The notes: generated by a model not told the origin, from the sequence alone. 50,643 nt of DNA from Bradyrhizobium uaiense (GCF_010811875.1 NZ_VKHP01000033.1:1-50643); one strand, 5' to 3'; positions 37,037 through 45,997 are shown, counted from the first letter of the stretch. Numbers and translations: made by a program.

Positions 37037-38350
37037 TTAGCTTTGGGTCGGCAACGGGCTCTTCGGCCAGGGAAAACAGGCGGTAAAAGTGGCGCCATTG
37101 TTCGGCACGCTTTCGATCACAAGACGCCCGCGATGACGGTTAAGAATATGTTTCACCAGCGATAATCCGAGGCCCGTTCCGCCCTGGTTTCGGCTGTCGC
37201 CGACGTCCACCCGGTAGAACCGTTCGGTCAGCCGCGGCAGGTGCTCCGGGGCGATGCCGGGGCCGAAATCCCGTACCAGGACACGGATTTCGGGGGTCCC
37301 CTCGCCTGATGCGCCCGAAACGGTCTGATTAAGCGACACTATGACGCGGCCGCCCGAGGCACCGTATTTGAGCGCGTTCTCGATCAGGTTCTCGAACAGG
37401 CGGAGCAGTTCCTCGCGGTCGCCGGCGATCATGACCGGGGCCTGAGGCAGGTCGACATCGATCTCGACCTGGCGCTCGCTGGCCAGCGCCTCAAGCCCGT
37501 CGGCCACCTGGCGGATGATCGGCACGATGTCGATCGACGCCTCGGGCCGCACATGGGCCGACAGCTCGACTCGCGACAGCGACAGCAGGTCGTCGATCAG
37601 CCGCGCCATCCGGGTGGCCTGGGTGTGCATGATGCCGAGGAAGCGCTCGCGCGCCCGCGCGTCCTCCCGTGCCGGCCCCTGCAGCGTGTCGATGAAGCCG
37701 GACAGCGCGGCGAGCGGCGTGCGCAGCTCGTGGCTGGCATTGGCGACGAAATCGGCGCGCATCTCCTCGACCCGGCGCAGCGGCGTCAGATCGTGGAAGG
37801 TCATCAGCATGCACTTCTCGGTGCCGCCGAACTGGGTCGGCACCGGCACCGGCGTGATCACCAGTTCCATCCAGCGATCGACCGGAACGTGATCGCTGTA
37901 GGTGGCGCGGCGCGGCTCGGTGGTCGCGATCGCCTCGCGCAATGCGGTGATAATCTCCGGCGAACGCAGGGCAAATTGCGCCAGCTCGTTCTTGCGCAAC
38001 GCCGGCGCGAGTTGCGAGGCGGCGGCGTTGAGATGGATGACGCGGCCGGCGCGATCGAGCAGCACAGCCGGATCCGGCATGCCGGCGACGACGGCGCTGA
38101 CGGCGGTAGCCTCGACCGGATTGCCGTGGCGAACATCCTCGCGCGAGGTGCCGGCATCATGCAGCCGCCATGGCACCAGGGCCGCGGCCGCGATGCAGAC
38201 GAACACCGCGCAGGCGCGCACCAGCGACAATTCGCCGAGCGCGACCACCACGCTCAAGGCCAGCGCTGCGGCAAGCAGGATCAGCGCGGAATGGCGCAGC
38301 CGGTCAGGCCAGGGCGAGAATATGGAAGGCGGAGAATCGTCAATTGCCAT
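37037..38350 (-). CDS. phoR: Phosphate regulon sensor histidine kinase PhoR
   Basis: A 437-residue membrane kinase with two N-terminal membrane helices (residues about 21-60), a PAS domain (about 80-190), HisKA with His207 in NASHELRTPLAALSG, and an HATPase with NLIENALKYGASGG (N box), RDFGPGIAPEHL (G1) and GGTGLGLSLVKHIL (G2). There is no periplasmic domain, as in PhoR, which senses Pst/PhoU state rather than a ligand. It stands upstream of pstS, separated by the PHO box, and has its own upstream region behind the flippase gene. Confidence 0.95.
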   Translation of the reverse strand: MAIDDSPPSIFSPWPDRLRHSALILLAAALALSVVVALGELSLVRACAVFVCIAAAALVPWRLHDAGTSREDVRHGNPVEATAVSAVVAGMPDPAVLLDRAGRVIHLNAAASQLAPALRKNELAQFALRSPEIITALREAIATTEPRRATYSDHVPVDRWMELVITPVPVPTQFGGTEKCMLMTFHDLTPLRRVEEMRADFVANASHELRTPLAALSGFIDTLQGPAREDARARERFLGIMHTQATRMARLIDDLLSLSRVELSAHVRPEASIDIVPIIRQVADGLEALASERQVEIDVDLPQAPVMIAGDREELLRLFENLIENALKYGASGGRVIVSLNQTVSGASGEGTPEIRVLVRDFGPGIAPEHLPRLTERFYRVDVGDSRNQGGTGLGLSLVKHILNRHRGRLVIESVPNNGATFTACFPWPKSPLPTQS

Positions 38351-38434
38351 CGCGGCGGCTTTCTTCCCGTCGGTTCATGTCTCGCCCAGGCGCGGCCATA
38401 GCGACCGTCCCTCGGGAGGCATCGGGCCGCTTCA

Positions 38435-39490
38435 TCAGACGCCGGAGTCACCGCGCTTGCGGACCAGAACCGCCTCATGATGCGGCTCTGCGCGGGAACC
38501 CGAATCAGCCTGCGGCAGCCGTTTGAGTCGGGCGCCAACGATAACCTCCCGAAACGTCAGCAAGATTACAGATATGACGAACGGCGCAATATAGTAGAGC
38601 AGGCGGAACAACAGCATACCGCCGAGCAGGTCCTCGCGGTCCATCTGCCAGAGGCCGACCAGCATGGCGGCGTCGAACACCCCAAGCCCGCCGGGGGAGT
38701 GGCTGGCGAAGCCGAGCAGGGTCGCCGACACGAAAATGACCGCGACCACGACGAAGCCGAGATTGGGCTCGTCCGGCACCAGCACGTACATTGCCAGCGC
38801 GCAGAAGCCGAGATCGACGATGCCGATCGCGATCTGCAGCAGGGTCAGCGGACCGCCCGGCAGGGTCACCGTCCAGGGGCCGCGGCCGACCACCCGCGGC
38901 TGCGTCCAGACCCAGACCACATAGGCGACCAGCGCGATGATGATCGCGAAGGCCAGCGTGCGGTTCAGCCAGGGCGGCAGCTGGTCGATGTTGGCGGCGG
39001 CCTCGGGGTGATAGGCGATGCCGAGCCCGAGCACCGCGGCATTGCCGAGCCAGAAGGTGAGACCGGCGAGAAAGCAGATCTTGGCGACGTCGATTGCGTT
39101 CAATCCCCAGGCCGAATAGATCCGGTAGCGCACCGCGCCGCCGGTGAAGACGCTGGCGCCGACATTGTGGCCGATCGAATAGGAGGTGAACGCCGCGAGC
39201 GCATTGATGCGATAGGGCACGTGGGCGTGGCCGATCGCGCGCACCGCGAACAGATCGTAGAAGGTCAGGGTGAAGTAGCCGGCTGCGACGAACAGTCCCG
39301 CCAGCGCGATTTGCCGCGGCTCGGTGCTCTTGATGGCCTCGAGCACCTCATTGGTGTCGATGCCCCGCAGCATGTGATAGAGGACGTAGCAGGCGATGCC
39401 GATGACGGCGATGCTGATGACAACACCCAGCCGATGCAGGATTTGCTTCTGGCGCAGAAACGCCATCGCCCTGCGTATTGCTTCCAGCAT
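38435..39490 (-). CDS. Flippase-like membrane protein (UPF0104 / LPG-synthase TM domain)
   Basis: A 351-residue membrane protein with about eight hydrophobic helices. It contains YSIGHNVGASVFTGGAVRYR and the GFASHSPGGLGVFDAAMLVGL motif, both typical of the membrane half of MprF-like proteins, where this domain flips lipids. The catalytic lysyl-transfer domain of MprF is absent, so it is a stand-alone transmembrane domain whose partner would be elsewhere. The C-terminal tail is hydrophilic. It is read in the same direction as phoR, 84 bases before it, so co-transcription is possible. Confidence 0.85.
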   Translation of the reverse strand: MLEAIRRAMAFLRQKQILHRLGVVISIAVIGIACYVLYHMLRGIDTNEVLEAIKSTEPRQIALAGLFVAAGYFTLTFYDLFAVRAIGHAHVPYRINALAAFTSYSIGHNVGASVFTGGAVRYRIYSAWGLNAIDVAKICFLAGLTFWLGNAAVLGLGIAYHPEAAANIDQLPPWLNRTLAFAIIIALVAYVVWVWTQPRVVGRGPWTVTLPGGPLTLLQIAIGIVDLGFCALAMYVLVPDEPNLGFVVVAVIFVSATLLGFASHSPGGLGVFDAAMLVGLWQMDREDLLGGMLLFRLLYYIAPFVISVILLTFREVIVGARLKRLPQADSGSRAEPHHEAVLVRKRGDSGV

Positions 39491-39789
39491 CTAGACCTCG
39501 AATTGCGATCCCGCGACGACGGCTCCCGGGCGAACTGCGCCGGCGCTTCGCTGTGCCCCGCCCCGTGTAGCGCGTTTTAAGCCGGAGTGGAATTCGTCAA
39601 ACGACAATAAAACGCGCATCTTCAAGATATTAGGGATGATTCATGACAGCGGATGCACAAATATGCGCGTTTCCCGCCACGTTCGACAAGGCTTGACATG
39701 CACGTGCGGCAGTTAGCCCGCCGATCGGTGCGCAAGACCATCCGGAAAACTACGGGGAGCAGGCATAACGCGCGACGCCCGTGCAGTGA
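39491..39789. other. Intergenic region before the flippase gene
   Basis: About 300 bases between the flippase start and the terminator of the convergent-side Rdx gene. It includes an AT-richer part (39590-39660) likely to contain the flippase/phoR promoter. I see no gene or RNA. Confidence 0.4.
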
Positions 39790-39824
39790 AAATCGCCGCC
39801 GCATGGGTCATGCGACGGCGATTT
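39790..39824 (-). terminator. Hairpin terminator of the TetR-dehalogenase-Rdx operon
   Basis: A 16-bp stem with one mismatch (39790-39805 with 39809-39824) is followed on the minus strand by TTTTCAC, 18 bases past the Rdx-like gene stop. The T run is short, so termination may be partial. Confidence 0.6.
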
Positions 39825-39841
39825 GGTAAGCCCGCGTATCG

Positions 39842-40069
39842 CTATGCCTGCGCCGCTGCCGCCGCGGCGGCGATCTCCGCCGCATCGGGGAAATGCCCCT
39901 TGACGCGGCGGGCGATCACTTTGCCGTCAAGCTTGACCTCGAAGACGCCGCCCTTGCCGGGCACCAGCTCCGCATCGAGCCCGAGGCGCTCGCGCAGCAG
40001 CGCTGCGGCCTCCCTGGCGCGCTTCTCGTAACCACAGGGGCGGCAATAGGTGATCGAAAGGTCGGTCAT
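39842..40069 (-). CDS. SelT/SelW/SelH (Rdx) family thioredoxin-like protein
   Basis: A 75-residue protein with the N-terminal beta-strand and redox motif SITYCRPCGY, where Cys-x-x-Cys replaces the CxxU of selenoproteins W and T. The middle ELVPGKGGVFEVKLDGKVI and the C-terminal VKGHFPDAAEI complete the Rdx fold. Bacterial Rdx proteins have no settled substrate. It starts 20 bases after the dehalogenase stop, so it is the third gene of the TetR operon. Confidence 0.9.
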   Translation of the reverse strand: MTDLSITYCRPCGYEKRAREAAALLRERLGLDAELVPGKGGVFEVKLDGKVIARRVKGHFPDAAEIAAAAAAAQA

Positions 40070-40088
40070 GGCGTGCTCTCCCATCCGT

Positions 40089-40997
40089 TCATGCTGCGAG
40101 ATGTTGCGCGCTCGCGGCCTCGACGCCGGCGATCCAGCCGGCAACCGAGCGCCCGATCGCCTCCGGATGATCTTCCTGCAGATAGTGCGCACCGGCGCCG
40201 AGCTGAATGAGCGCACAATGCTGCAACTTCGCCGCGAAATCGGTGGCGAAGGCCGGCGATACCAATGCTCCAGGCGACCCCGCAAACAGCAGTTTCGGAT
40301 AGGTCGATGCCGCAAGCGCCGCATGCGCCTCAGTGAGCGCCCGATCGACATCGGCAGGTTCGCCTGCGATCGGCAGTTCGCGCGGCAGCATCAATGTCGG
40401 CTTGCGGCTGTCGCGCGTCGCAAACGGCGCGCGGTAGGCTTCCATCTCCTCCTCGCTGAGCGTGCGCAGGATCGAACCGGGCAGCACGCGCTCGACGAAC
40501 GCATTGTTGTCGAGGACCATTGCTTCGCCTACTCCCGGCGTACGGAATTTGCGGAACGTCTCCCGCGCAGCCTCGTGCTGGTGGAACTCGGACCAATCCC
40601 GCATCGGGCGGATGAATTCCATGAAGGCGAGCCCGCGCACGAGTTGCGGACGACGTGCCGCAAGATGGAACGCGAGCGCCGTGCCCCAATCCTGCGCGAC
40701 GAGATAGGCCGAGCTGATGCCGAGCTCATCGATCAGCGCGTCGAGATAGTCCGCGTGGTCGAAGAAGCGGTAGGCGATGTCGGGCTTGCCGGACTGGCCG
40801 TAGCCGATCAGGTCGGGCGCGACGCAGTGCCCGACCGGCGCCACCAGCGGCATGATGTTGCGCCAAATGTACGATGACGTCGGATTGCCGTGCAGGAACA
40901 GCACGTGCGGCGCGTCGCGGCGCCCAAGCTCGCGATAGGCCATCGTGGACCCAAGCACGGCGCGATGATGCAGGCTGATGTCGGCGGATATGGTCAT
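40089..40997 (-). CDS. dbjA: Haloalkane dehalogenase (HLD-II type, DbjA/DhaA-like)
   Basis: A 302-residue alpha/beta hydrolase that replaces a carbon-bound halogen with hydroxyl. HGNPTSSYIWRNI supplies the Asn halide ligand, VAQDWGTALAFH carries the Asp nucleophile and Trp halide ligand, FMEFIRPM supplies the Glu acid of the HLD-II class and GAGAHYLQEDHPEAIG the His base. The sequence is very close, from memory, to B. japonicum DbjA, but lacks the characteristic extra segment of about eleven residues between the cap domain start (FHQH) and EAARETF. The ATG overlaps the TetR stop. Real substrates are uncertain; halogenated compounds from the environment are plausible. Confidence 0.9.
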   Translation of the reverse strand: MTISADISLHHRAVLGSTMAYRELGRRDAPHVLFLHGNPTSSYIWRNIMPLVAPVGHCVAPDLIGYGQSGKPDIAYRFFDHADYLDALIDELGISSAYLVAQDWGTALAFHLAARRPQLVRGLAFMEFIRPMRDWSEFHQHEAARETFRKFRTPGVGEAMVLDNNAFVERVLPGSILRTLSEEEMEAYRAPFATRDSRKPTLMLPRELPIAGEPADVDRALTEAHAALAASTYPKLLFAGSPGALVSPAFATDFAAKLQHCALIQLGAGAHYLQEDHPEAIGRSVAGWIAGVEAASAQHLAA

Positions 40998-41593
40998 GGC
41001 AACTCCTTGAACACGGTTTGGAATGCGATCGTCTTGAAACGCTCGAGCGCAGCCGCGCTGCGTTCGACCTTCATGCGCAGCATCGCGCCCTGCCAGGATG
41101 CGAGCAGGAAATCGGCAAGCTCGTCGGGATCGAAGTCGGACGCGATCTCGTCCTTGGCCTGCGCTTCGGCGATGCAGGCCGCAAACGGCGCGCGCCATTC
41201 CCGGAAGATCTCGTCGAGCTGCTCGCGCAGCATCTCGCTCGAGCCCGACGCCTCGAGGCTGAAATCGCCGATCAGGCAGCCGCGGGTGAAGCCGTCATGC
41301 GCCAGCTTCCCGGTGATGAGATCGAAATAGCGCCGGAGCCTTTCGCGCGGCGCCAGCGTCGTGTCGCCGAACGCTTCGGCGACGAGGCCGCGCACATAGA
41401 GGAAGTAGCGGTCGAGCACTTCGGAGGCGAACAGCTCCTTGGAGCGGAAGTGGTTGGTGAACGAGCCCTGCGGCGCGCCGGCGGCCGCGGTGACGTCGCG
41501 GACGCTGGTGCCGTGATAGCCGGTCCGGAACATTTCCTTCAGGCCGGCGTCGAGGATGGCATCGCGGAGAGAGGGTTTTGGCATGGACGGCAT
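40994..41593 (-). CDS. TetR family repressor of the dehalogenase operon
   Basis: A 199-residue TetR regulator. The HTH reads LRDAILDAGLKEMFRTGYHG with SVRDVTAAAGAPQGSFTNHFRSKELFASEVL, and the remainder is a helical ligand-binding and dimer domain. Its stop overlaps the dehalogenase start (ATGA), and the gene lies directly behind a perfect 22-base palindrome that ends one base before the ATG at 41593. An ATG at 41584 would shorten it by three residues; neither has a clear ribosome site. It probably represses its own operon until a substrate-like ligand binds. Confidence 0.9.
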   Translation of the reverse strand: MPSMPKPSLRDAILDAGLKEMFRTGYHGTSVRDVTAAAGAPQGSFTNHFRSKELFASEVLDRYFLYVRGLVAEAFGDTTLAPRERLRRYFDLITGKLAHDGFTRGCLIGDFSLEASGSSEMLREQLDEIFREWRAPFAACIAEAQAKDEIASDFDPDELADFLLASWQGAMLRMKVERSAAALERFKTIAFQTVFKELP

Positions 41594-41615
41594 TTAATAC
41601 GTACGTACGTATTAA
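41594..41615 (-). promoter_or_regulatory. Perfect palindromic TetR operator
   Basis: A 22-base perfect palindrome with core TACGTACGTACGTA and ends TTAA. It abuts the TetR start codon. Its symmetry and length suit binding of one or two TetR dimers and autoregulation of TetR-dehalogenase-Rdx. Confidence 0.85.
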
Positions 41616-41691
41616 TGTCAAACAATATGATCGATGCGACGCCGCCGGCGACCGACGAAATCGCTTAAGTCCGTTGGATCAAGGGTTCGGG

Positions 41692-41988
41692 TCAGCTCGC
41701 CGGCTTGCTGCGCGAAACCACCCAGTCGCGCAGCCAGGAGCCGATCGCGCAGCCGACGAGATAGAGCGCGAACATGCACAGGAAGAGATCGAGCCAATAG
41801 CCGAAGCGGCCGGGCACGATCCGCGCGAACGATGCCCCCACCAGCGCGGCGGCGAGCACGGCCAGCCAGATCATCCACACCTTCGAGACGGCCTGTGCCC
41901 GATGGACCACCGCGATCCAGCCCATGCCGAAGCCAAGCAGGGCTGCGCCGAGCAGCCAACCCCAGAAGAATGTCGCGAGCACGGTCAT
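41692..41988 (-). CDS. Small membrane protein downstream of the OmpA/BON gene
   Basis: A 98-residue protein with three hydrophobic helices (LATFFWGWLLGAALLGFGMG; VWMIWLAVLAAALVGASF; WLDLFLCMFALYLVGCAIG) and a short basic tail RDWVVSRSKPAS. I do not recognise the family. It starts 2 bases after the OmpA-family stop, which strongly suggests co-expression. It could anchor or assist the OmpA/BON protein. I have no other clue to function. Confidence 0.8.
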   Translation of the reverse strand: MTVLATFFWGWLLGAALLGFGMGWIAVVHRAQAVSKVWMIWLAVLAAALVGASFARIVPGRFGYWLDLFLCMFALYLVGCAIGSWLRDWVVSRSKPAS

Positions 41989-41990
41989 CG

Positions 41991-43385
41991 CTACTTCACC
42001 ACGAATTCGATGCGGCGGTTCTGCGCCTTGCCGTCTTCATTCTCGTTGCCGGCCAGCGGCTGCGTGCTGCCATACCCGATCGGCGTGAAGCGGTTGGCCG
42101 GCAGACCGGCGCGCACGAGATAATCGACCACGGCCTGCGCGCGCCGCTCCGACAATGCCTGGTTCGCCGCTTCCTCACCGTCGCTGTCGGTATGGCCGGC
42201 GACCTCGATCGTCGCATTGGGACAGCGCATCGCGGTCTCGATCAGACGGTCGAGCAGGCCGGCGGAATCCGCAACGATGTCTGCCTTGCCGGACTCGAAG
42301 CGGATCTTGCCCTTGGAGAGGATCTCGGAAAACAGCTGCTGGCACACGGTGGGATCGACCGGCGCCGCCGCCGGCTTCACCGTGACCTCGGCCTTGTACT
42401 GCCAGCCTTGCGGAAAATCCTTGCCGAGCCCGTCGCGGATCTGGCCGGCCGCGGCATCATAGAGCGCATCGCCCGACAGCTTCACCTCGCGATCCGACAC
42501 CACGAGCGTGCCGGTCGACAGCCGCGACAGCGCGCCGAGCGCCGGCACCACCGCTGCCGCAAATCCTGACGGCGCGCCGAGGCTGGCCTTGAGATTGTCG
42601 ACCACCTTCTCGCTGAAGAACTTGCGGCCGGCGGCCGCGACCAGCGCGGCATGCACGTTGTTATCGGGCACGTAGCCGGTCAGCGTCAGCGTCACCGCGA
42701 CCGGGTCCTTGTAGGCCTGAAACACGTAAGGCGGCGCCTTGATATCGTTGGCGGCGATCGAATAGCCCTCCGGGAGGTTCTTCAGCGCCGCCGCGACCGC
42801 TTCGCGTCCGCCGAGCTCGCGCGCCATGCCCGCGAGATTGACCTTGTTGTCGGTCAGCGTGATCTTGCCTTCCTTCAGCTTGCCGATCTGGTCGAGCAGC
42901 AACAGCGCCGCCGTGTCGAACCGCGACGGCGCCCCGCGGGCGAGCGCCATCTGATCCACCACCTCAACACCACCGAGGTTGGCCTTCGCGGCCTCGGCCA
43001 GCTTGCTCTTGCTCGACGGCAATGGCGCATTGCCGCCAAGCGTGACCCGCACCACGTCGCGTTCGGCGGACCAGACAAACGGCTTGGCCTCCGGAACGAG
43101 GCGGGTCTCGTCGTTGACGAGCCGCACGCCCGGCACGGCCTCGACCGACGCCACCGCGCTGAGACGGCCGTCTTCAGAGAAGGCGTTGGCCGCAAAGGTG
43201 ACGTCGCGGCCGTCGACGCCGATGCGGCGCTTGTCGAGGACGGTGTCCTTCAATGCGGCATTGGAGCGCGCGGCAAGGTCCGCTTCGACCGTGGCCGTTG
43301 AGGTCCAGGCCGCGATACCCCACAGGACGACCAGCGGAATCACCCCAGGCCACCACTTGCTACTCCACTTGAAAAGTCCGTGCAT
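41991..43385 (-). CDS. OmpA-family protein with BON domains
   Basis: A 464-residue protein with an N-terminal membrane anchor (WWPGVIPLVVLWGIAAWTST), three BON-like segments (about residues 30-330, including LKDTVLDKRRIGVDGRDV and LAGMARELGGREAVAAALKNLPEGYSI) and an OmpA peptidoglycan-binding domain at the C-terminus (IEVAGHTDSDGEEAANQALS, ERRAQAVVDYLVRAGL, RIEFV). The build resembles mycobacterial ArfA/OmpATb, where anchor, BON and OmpA parts combine. It may tie the inner membrane to peptidoglycan. The following small membrane gene is 2 bases away. Confidence 0.9.
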   Translation of the reverse strand: MHGLFKWSSKWWPGVIPLVVLWGIAAWTSTATVEADLAARSNAALKDTVLDKRRIGVDGRDVTFAANAFSEDGRLSAVASVEAVPGVRLVNDETRLVPEAKPFVWSAERDVVRVTLGGNAPLPSSKSKLAEAAKANLGGVEVVDQMALARGAPSRFDTAALLLLDQIGKLKEGKITLTDNKVNLAGMARELGGREAVAAALKNLPEGYSIAANDIKAPPYVFQAYKDPVAVTLTLTGYVPDNNVHAALVAAAGRKFFSEKVVDNLKASLGAPSGFAAAVVPALGALSRLSTGTLVVSDREVKLSGDALYDAAAGQIRDGLGKDFPQGWQYKAEVTVKPAAAPVDPTVCQQLFSEILSKGKIRFESGKADIVADSAGLLDRLIETAMRCPNATIEVAGHTDSDGEEAANQALSERRAQAVVDYLVRAGLPANRFTPIGYGSTQPLAGNENEDGKAQNRRIEFVVK

Positions 43386-43553
43386 TCAGCATCCTGCGGG
43401 GTCGGGAAGCAGAGAGAAAACAAACCCTTGGCTGACTGTCAAACCCCAAATCAGGCACCATGGCGGGGCTCCATGTCGGATCGGGATAACAGTTTCTTCA
43501 GTGGTCTTTCGCTAAGTTTGCGGCGGAATGCAAATCGGCGGCCCCGCGCCCTC

Positions 43554-44612
43554 ATGAAACAGCTCCGCAACACCGTGATCCGTGCCGGGCTGGAGGCGCT
43601 GTATTTTTCCGGCGCACACCATCTGCTGCGGCCGATCTTCGCCGGCGTCGGCACCATCTTCATGCTGCACCACGTCCGCCCGCGGCGCGGCGACGCGTTC
43701 CAGCCCAACCACCATCTCGAGGTCACGCCGGATTTCCTGCGCGCGATGCTGACGCATCTGCGCGCACTCGACGTCGAGATCGTCAGCATGGACGAGGCGC
43801 ATCGCCGCCTCACCGAACGGAATTTCGCGCGGCGCTTCGCCTGCTTCACCTGCGACGACGGCTATCGCGACAACCGCGATTTCGCGCTGCCTGTCATGCG
43901 CGAGTTCGGCGCGCCGTTCACCGTCTTTGTCGCAAGCGATTTCGCCGAGGGCTGCGGCAAACTGTGGTGGATTGCGCTGGAGCGGGTGATCGCGACAGCG
44001 TCCGCCATCGAGGTGCCGATCGACGGCATCATCACGCGGATCGACACCGCGACGCCGCAAGCCAAGCGGACCGCATTCGGCCGCATGCACGACTGGCTGC
44101 GTTCGCTACCTGGTGAGCAGGAGATGCAGGCCGCAATCTCCGAGCTGTGCGTCCACCATGGCGTCGACGAGGGCGGCATCGCGCGCGAGCTCTGCATGTC
44201 CTGGGACGAGTTGCGCGGCTTTGCCGACGATCCGCTGGTCACCATCGGCGCGCACACTATCACCCATTGCAATCTCGCCAAGCAGAGCGAGACCATCGCC
44301 TCGTTCGAGCTCGCGACCAGCCGGGCGCGGATCGAGGACGCGCTGCAACGGCCGGCGCTGCATCTCGCCTACCCCTATGGCGACCGGATCGCCGCCGGGC
44401 AGCGCGAATTCGCCCTCGCGAAGGTGATCGGTTTCAGGACTGCGGTCACGACGCGGCCGGGCATGCTGTTTGCCGAAAGCGCCGACCATCTGACGGCGTT
44501 GCAGCGGGTCTCGCTGAACGGCAATTACCAGGACGCCCGCCTGCTGCCGGTCCTGACCTCCGGCGCCGCCACCGCGGTGTGGAACGGCTTCCGTCGCATC
44601 GACGCGGCGTGA
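43554..44612 (+). CDS. Polysaccharide deacetylase family protein
   Basis: A 352-residue protein with NodB homology. Visible motifs are FMLHHVRP near the N-terminus, FTCDDGYRDNRDFALP (motif 1, TCDDG with the catalytic Asp pair), IGAHTITHCNLAK (motif 2, HxxxH zinc ligands) and LAYPYGDR (motif 3). The sequence fits enzymes that remove N-acetyl groups from surface or cell-wall glycans. The start is put at MKQLRNTVIRAG because family members begin so; earlier ATGs at 43473 and before are open but contain no family sequence. No signal peptide is clear, though ALYFSGAHHLLRPIFAGVG is moderately hydrophobic. Confidence 0.88.
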   Translation: MKQLRNTVIRAGLEALYFSGAHHLLRPIFAGVGTIFMLHHVRPRRGDAFQPNHHLEVTPDFLRAMLTHLRALDVEIVSMDEAHRRLTERNFARRFACFTCDDGYRDNRDFALPVMREFGAPFTVFVASDFAEGCGKLWWIALERVIATASAIEVPIDGIITRIDTATPQAKRTAFGRMHDWLRSLPGEQEMQAAISELCVHHGVDEGGIARELCMSWDELRGFADDPLVTIGAHTITHCNLAKQSETIASFELATSRARIEDALQRPALHLAYPYGDRIAAGQREFALAKVIGFRTAVTTRPGMLFAESADHLTALQRVSLNGNYQDARLLPVLTSGAATAVWNGFRRIDAA

Positions 44613-44652
44613 TCGCCTAACCTTCTTCCCTTGTGAGCACGTAACTCTGCTG

Positions 44653-44829
44653 CCCTTCTCTCCTTGTGGGAGAAGGTGGCCATAGGTGGCCTGCGGCCAC
44701 CGTTCTCGAAGATCGCCGATGCCACGCATCGGCTATGCGAAATCCGCGACGGATGAGGGGTCTGTCTCCGCGGATAGAGACCCCTCACCCGGCGCCTGCG
44801 GCGCCACCCTCTCCCACAGGGGGAGAGGG
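44653..44829. repeat. Family A-like palindromic repeat
   Basis: The left arm CCCTTCTCTCCTTGTGGGAG and right arm CCTCTCCCACAGGGGGAGAG are inverse copies with changes; the middle has GGTGGCCTGCGGCCACC and a CGGATGAGGGGTCTGTC part. It lies between the deacetylase and SDR genes. Confidence 0.75.
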
Positions 44830-44895
44830 TATTCAGCTTCCTTGACTCGATCCCCGGCCGCGCTCAGAACCACCGGCAACGCAATGGAGGAGCGC

Positions 44896-45696
44896 ATGTT
44901 CAAGGATCTGTTCTCACTGAAAGGCCGCGTCGCACTGGTGACCGGGGGATCGCGTGGCATTGGCAAGATGATCGCGGCCGGTTTCCTCGCGCAGGGCGCC
45001 GCCAAGGTCTACATCACCGCGCGCAAGGCAGGTCCCTGCGAGGCCACCGCCCAGGAGCTGTCCGCCGCCTATGACGGCGAATGCATCGCGCTGCCGATCG
45101 ACATCTCGACCGTCGAAGGCTGCGACAAGCTCGCCGGTGAAATCATCAAGCGCGAGCCGAAGCTCGATATCCTCGTCAACAATGCCGGCGCGGCATGGGG
45201 TGCGGACTTCGACGAATTCCCGGAAAGCGGCTGGGACAAGGTGATGGACCTCAACGTCAAGTCGATCTTCTTCCTGACCAAGGCGCTGGCCAAGCCGCTG
45301 CGCGCGGCGGCGACGCACGACAGACCGGGCAAGGTGATCAACATCGCCTCGATCGACGGCATCTTCGTCAACCCGATGGAGACCTATTCCTATGCCGCGA
45401 GCAAGGCCGCGGTGATCCATCTGACGCGACGCATGGCGACGCGGCTGATCAAGGACAACATCAACGTCACCGCGATCGCGCCGGGCGCCTTCAAGTCCGA
45501 CATGAACCGGGCGGCGCGCGACCACGCCGATGAAGTCGCGCAACGCGTTCCGTCGCGGCGGGTCGGCAGCGACGAGGACATGGCGGGCACCGCGATCTAT
45601 CTCGCCTCGCGCGCCGGCGACTATGTCGTCGGCAACACCATCGCGGTCGATGGCGGCGTGGTCTACGCGACGGCGGGTCTGGAGATCGCGGGGTAG
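44896..45696 (+). CDS. Short-chain dehydrogenase/reductase
   Basis: A 266-residue Rossmann-fold oxidoreductase. Nucleotide binding is shown by VTGGSRGIGKMIAAGF, the NNAG motif lies in DILVNNAGAAWG, the catalytic Ser in NIASIDG, and YxxxK in YSYAASKAAVIHLTRR; GNTIAVDGGVVYATAG closes the fold. It resembles rhlG/FabG-type enzymes, with arginine (TARK) after beta2 favouring NADP. The start is the ATG at 44896, with GGAGG five bases upstream; an ATG at 44884 has no ribosome site. No operon partners; substrate unknown. Confidence 0.9.
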   Translation: MFKDLFSLKGRVALVTGGSRGIGKMIAAGFLAQGAAKVYITARKAGPCEATAQELSAAYDGECIALPIDISTVEGCDKLAGEIIKREPKLDILVNNAGAAWGADFDEFPESGWDKVMDLNVKSIFFLTKALAKPLRAAATHDRPGKVINIASIDGIFVNPMETYSYAASKAAVIHLTRRMATRLIKDNINVTAIAPGAFKSDMNRAARDHADEVAQRVPSRRVGSDEDMAGTAIYLASRAGDYVVGNTIAVDGGVVYATAGLEIAG

Positions 45697-45740
45697 AGCG
45701 CGTGACGAGATTGGGTCGATAAGCGACCGCAACGGAACTG

Positions 45741-45896
45741 TGCTCCCTCGCCCCGCTCTTCGCGGGGAGAGGGTTGGGGTGAGGGGCCGCTGCCGCATAC
45801 ACGGCGGCAGATGCACTCGCGGAGGCTCCCCCTCACCCGGAACGCATCCTGCGATGCGTTCCGACCTCTCCCCGCACGCGGGGCGAGGTGGAGCAG
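45741..45896. repeat. Family A-like palindromic repeat
   Basis: TGCTCCCTCGCCCCGCTCTT at the left matches inversely the GGGGCGAGGTGGAGCA at the right. The centre contains GAACGCATCCTGCGATGCGTTC, a nested hairpin. A relative lies at 12287-12442. Confidence 0.8.
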
Positions 45897-45920
45897 AGCC
45901 CACCTAAGCAACCCTTCCAC

Positions 45921-45972
45921 AAATCAAAAAAGAAAAGGGGCGAGCCAGGACCTTATCGGCTCACCCCTTTTC
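45921..45972 (-). terminator. Rho-independent terminator of the box genes
   Basis: On the minus strand, a 14-bp stem with one mismatch (45958-45971 with 45933-45946) ends in CCCCTTTTC and is followed by TTTTTTTGATTT. It lies about 110 bases after the boxB stop. A further palindrome (45998-46066) lies in between. Confidence 0.88.
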
Positions 45973-45997
45973 GGCCCCTCCGGGAGGAGAGAGCAAG

